A program made the position numbers and the translations under genes. Source: Cyclobacteriaceae bacterium (GTDB lineage Bacteria; Bacteroidota; Bacteroidia; Cytophagales; Cyclobacteriaceae). From it: a stretch of DNA of 8,868 nt. Shown in pieces: positions 7,279-8,868 of the stretch. Position 1 is the first letter of the stretch. Each line of letters starts with the position of its first letter. Under the pieces are notes generated by a model. The model had not been told where the DNA came from, searched no databases, and saw only the letters and a program-made list of their open reading frames with translations. The stretch covers positions 1-8,868 of the forward strand of contig WGED01000145.1 of assembly GCA_015492915.1 (NCBI GenBank). Direction: 5' to 3'.

Positions 7279-8826
7279 ATGCACAACAATTATTATTTTC
7301 TTCGTCAGCTTTGCACCAGACTGGGACAGGATTTAAGGGGATTTGCCATAGCAGAGATTTTCAGCCAGGCAAAGAATGAACTCATCATCGCAATGATAAA
7401 AAACGGGGAAGAACGCTTTATCCGAGCTTTTCTGGGTCCTTCTTTTTGTATTCTTTCTTTTCCCGCCGAATACAGGCGGGCAAGGAAAAACAGTGTGGAT
7501 TTGTTTCAGGACGTAATCCGCAAAAAGATCAGGGATGTCATTCAGATTGATAATGACCGCAGTTTTTATTTTGACTTTGGGGAAGATTATCGTCTCCTGT
7601 TCAAAATGCATGGAAATAAGGCAAATATCATATTGTTTAAAGGGGATAAGGCAGTTGAAATTTTTCGCAGGAAATTAAAGCAAGATGCATCAATCACCAT
7701 TGAAGGATTGAACAGAGAGATTGAATTCGACAGGGCGACATTTGAAAAAGAGCATGGAAATATCAGGAAATTCTTTCCGACGATGGGCAAGCCGTTCGAG
7801 TGGTATTTCCGGCAGCATGGTTATGAACAAATGAGTATCGACGAGCAATACAGGTTTGTGGAGTCATTGCTCAAATACCTTGAGAATCCGACATTTTTTA
7901 TTCATACGGTTCAAGGCAGGGCTCCTGCTCTCACGTTATTCAGAATGTCGGAGGAAGATCCGGAATTTGATGATCCGGCAATGGCCCTCAATGAATTATT
8001 CGGGTTATACATATCGTCGTACCAACTCGAAAAGAAGAAAGAAACTATCCGCAATGCCTTGCTGAGAAAGATTCGTAAAGCGGAGTCATATATTCAGAAA
8101 TCATACGAAAAACTGCGACAACTTGAAAACAGGACTGATGACAGGCATGTGGCAGACCTGATCATGGCCAATCTCCATGTGATCAGGCCACATGAGTCCG
8201 AAGTTATTTTAACAGACTTTTTTACGCAAAAGCCCGTATCGGTCAAGCTAAACCCGAATCTGTCTCCACAGGCCAACGCAGAGAGGTATTATAAAAAGGC
8301 GAGAAACCGCCGCATTGAAATTAAGAATATCACCAGGCATATCCTCGACAGGGAAGATCAGGTAAAAACATGGCGGGAGCAAATAAAAAAACTTGAAAAC
8401 ATCAGAAATTTCAAAGCATTAAAGCAACTATCAATTGAGCCGGAAAAGGCAAAAGGGCAGGAGGAAATGCCGTTTCAGATGTTTGAGTTTCAGGACTATG
8501 AAATAATGGTTGGTAAAAACGCCGCGAAGAATGATTTGCTTACTTTTAAATATGCGAAGAGAGACGATTTATTTTTACATGTCAAAGATGCACCGGGTTC
8601 TCACGTAGTCGTGCGGAAGAAATCCGGACAAAATATACCCGCACAGGTAATCGAAAAGGCGGCAGAGCTGGCAGCGCGATATTCCAAAAGGAGTGGGGAA
8701 TCGCTTGTTTCTGTACTATACACCCCGAAGAAATATGTACGAAAAGCCAAGGGAGGGCCAAAAGGAGCGGTAATTGTGGAAAGAGAAAAGATTTTACTGG
8801 TAAAGCCAGCGGAGGTTAAAAAATGA
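7279..8826 (+). CDS. NFACT/RqcH-family ribosome quality control protein
   Basis: A 515-residue NFACT protein, the bacterial counterpart of Rqc2/NEMF. Members bind 50S-peptidyl-tRNA complexes left after stalled ribosomes split and, in Bacillus RqcH, recruit tRNA-Ala to add C-terminal alanine tails. Approximate layout: NFACT-N (1-165); a weak helix-hairpin-helix region (170-230); a basic coiled-coil middle domain (245-400) containing the LNPNLSPQANAERYYKKA motif; and NFACT-R (405-510) with VGKNAAKNDLLTFK, DLFLHVKDAPGSHVVVR and the basic YVRKAKGGPKGAV end. D93-R94 sits where RqcH carries its tRNA-binding Asp-Arg pair, suggesting that tailing activity is retained. It is somewhat shorter than the roughly 550-580 aa Firmicutes proteins. 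It starts three bases after the hydrolase stop and ends in an ATGA overlap with the next gene. Family is confident; activity is inferred. Older annotations call such proteins fibronectin-binding. Confidence 0.92.
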   Translation: MHNNYYFLRQLCTRLGQDLRGFAIAEIFSQAKNELIIAMIKNGEERFIRAFLGPSFCILSFPAEYRRARKNSVDLFQDVIRKKIRDVIQIDNDRSFYFDFGEDYRLLFKMHGNKANIILFKGDKAVEIFRRKLKQDASITIEGLNREIEFDRATFEKEHGNIRKFFPTMGKPFEWYFRQHGYEQMSIDEQYRFVESLLKYLENPTFFIHTVQGRAPALTLFRMSEEDPEFDDPAMALNELFGLYISSYQLEKKKETIRNALLRKIRKAESYIQKSYEKLRQLENRTDDRHVADLIMANLHVIRPHESEVILTDFFTQKPVSVKLNPNLSPQANAERYYKKARNRRIEIKNITRHILDREDQVKTWREQIKKLENIRNFKALKQLSIEPEKAKGQEEMPFQMFEFQDYEIMVGKNAAKNDLLTFKYAKRDDLFLHVKDAPGSHVVVRKKSGQNIPAQVIEKAAELAARYSKRSGESLVSVLYTPKKYVRKAKGGPKGAVIVEREKILLVKPAEVKK

Positions 8827-8868
8827 GATTTTCTTTTGATTTCAACTTATCAACGGGAATTTCCTGTA
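8823..8868 (+). CDS. start of a further gene, cut by the window edge
   Basis: An ATG at 8823 overlaps the TGA stop of the NFACT gene as ATGA, and the frame stays open for the 15 codons to the window edge (MRFSFDFNLSTGISC). The 4-base overlap is a common sign of coupled genes within an operon. Too little is visible to name a family, and a short open frame of this length could occur by chance. Confidence 0.5.
   Translation, partial: MRFSFDFNLSTGISC

Noticed and set aside
7279..8826. Reading the NFACT protein as a fibronectin-binding surface adhesin
   Set aside because: There is no signal peptide or anchor, and the NFACT-N, coiled-coil and NFACT-R layout fits an RqcH-type cytosolic ribosome factor.

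Overview
The window looks like an ordinary chromosomal stretch of a Bacteroidota bacterium. This rests on gene content (a very large multi-PAS hybrid kinase and a compact NFACT/RqcH protein), on AT-rich leaders with no convincing Shine-Dalgarno in front of most genes, on TTG starts, and on a -7-like box resembling the TAnnTTTG type. Base composition is moderate, in the low-to-mid 40s % GC by eye. I see no rRNA, tRNA, CRISPR array, insertion sequence or phage gene.

Layout: 1-67 is a gene end or spacer that I cannot assign. Positions 68-1015 on the minus strand carry miaA, a tRNA dimethylallyltransferase. A 94-base divergent intergenic region (1016-1109) follows, with possible back-to-back promoters and a 7-bp inverted repeat just before the next start. 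From 1110 to the right edge everything is on the plus strand and tightly packed, with gaps of 0-3 bases or 4-base overlaps: a 1586-residue cytosolic hybrid histidine kinase (several PAS, GAF, HisKA, HATPase, REC, Hpt), a stand-alone CheY-like receiver, an 88-residue protein of unknown function, a PhnP-like metallo-beta-lactamase-fold hydrolase, an NFACT/RqcH-family protein, and the first 15 codons of another gene. No internal terminator is visible, so one transcription unit is plausible but unproven.

How the genes may work together: the kinase carries all four phosphorelay sites (H1091, D1387, H1527, plus the ATP site), and the receiver two bases downstream has a complete acceptor site. The pair therefore reads as a self-contained His-Asp-His-Asp relay whose final output is not encoded in the window. 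The second half of the unit joins a ribosome-associated quality control factor to a PhnP-like hydrolase and a small unknown protein. MiaA acts on tRNA and RqcH on stalled 50S-tRNA complexes, so translation is a loose common theme, but no functional link is shown. I did not find a clearly new system. The points most worth a second look are the unknown 88-residue protein coupled to the hydrolase and RqcH, the closed phosphorelay without an effector, and the inverted repeat at 1076-1095.
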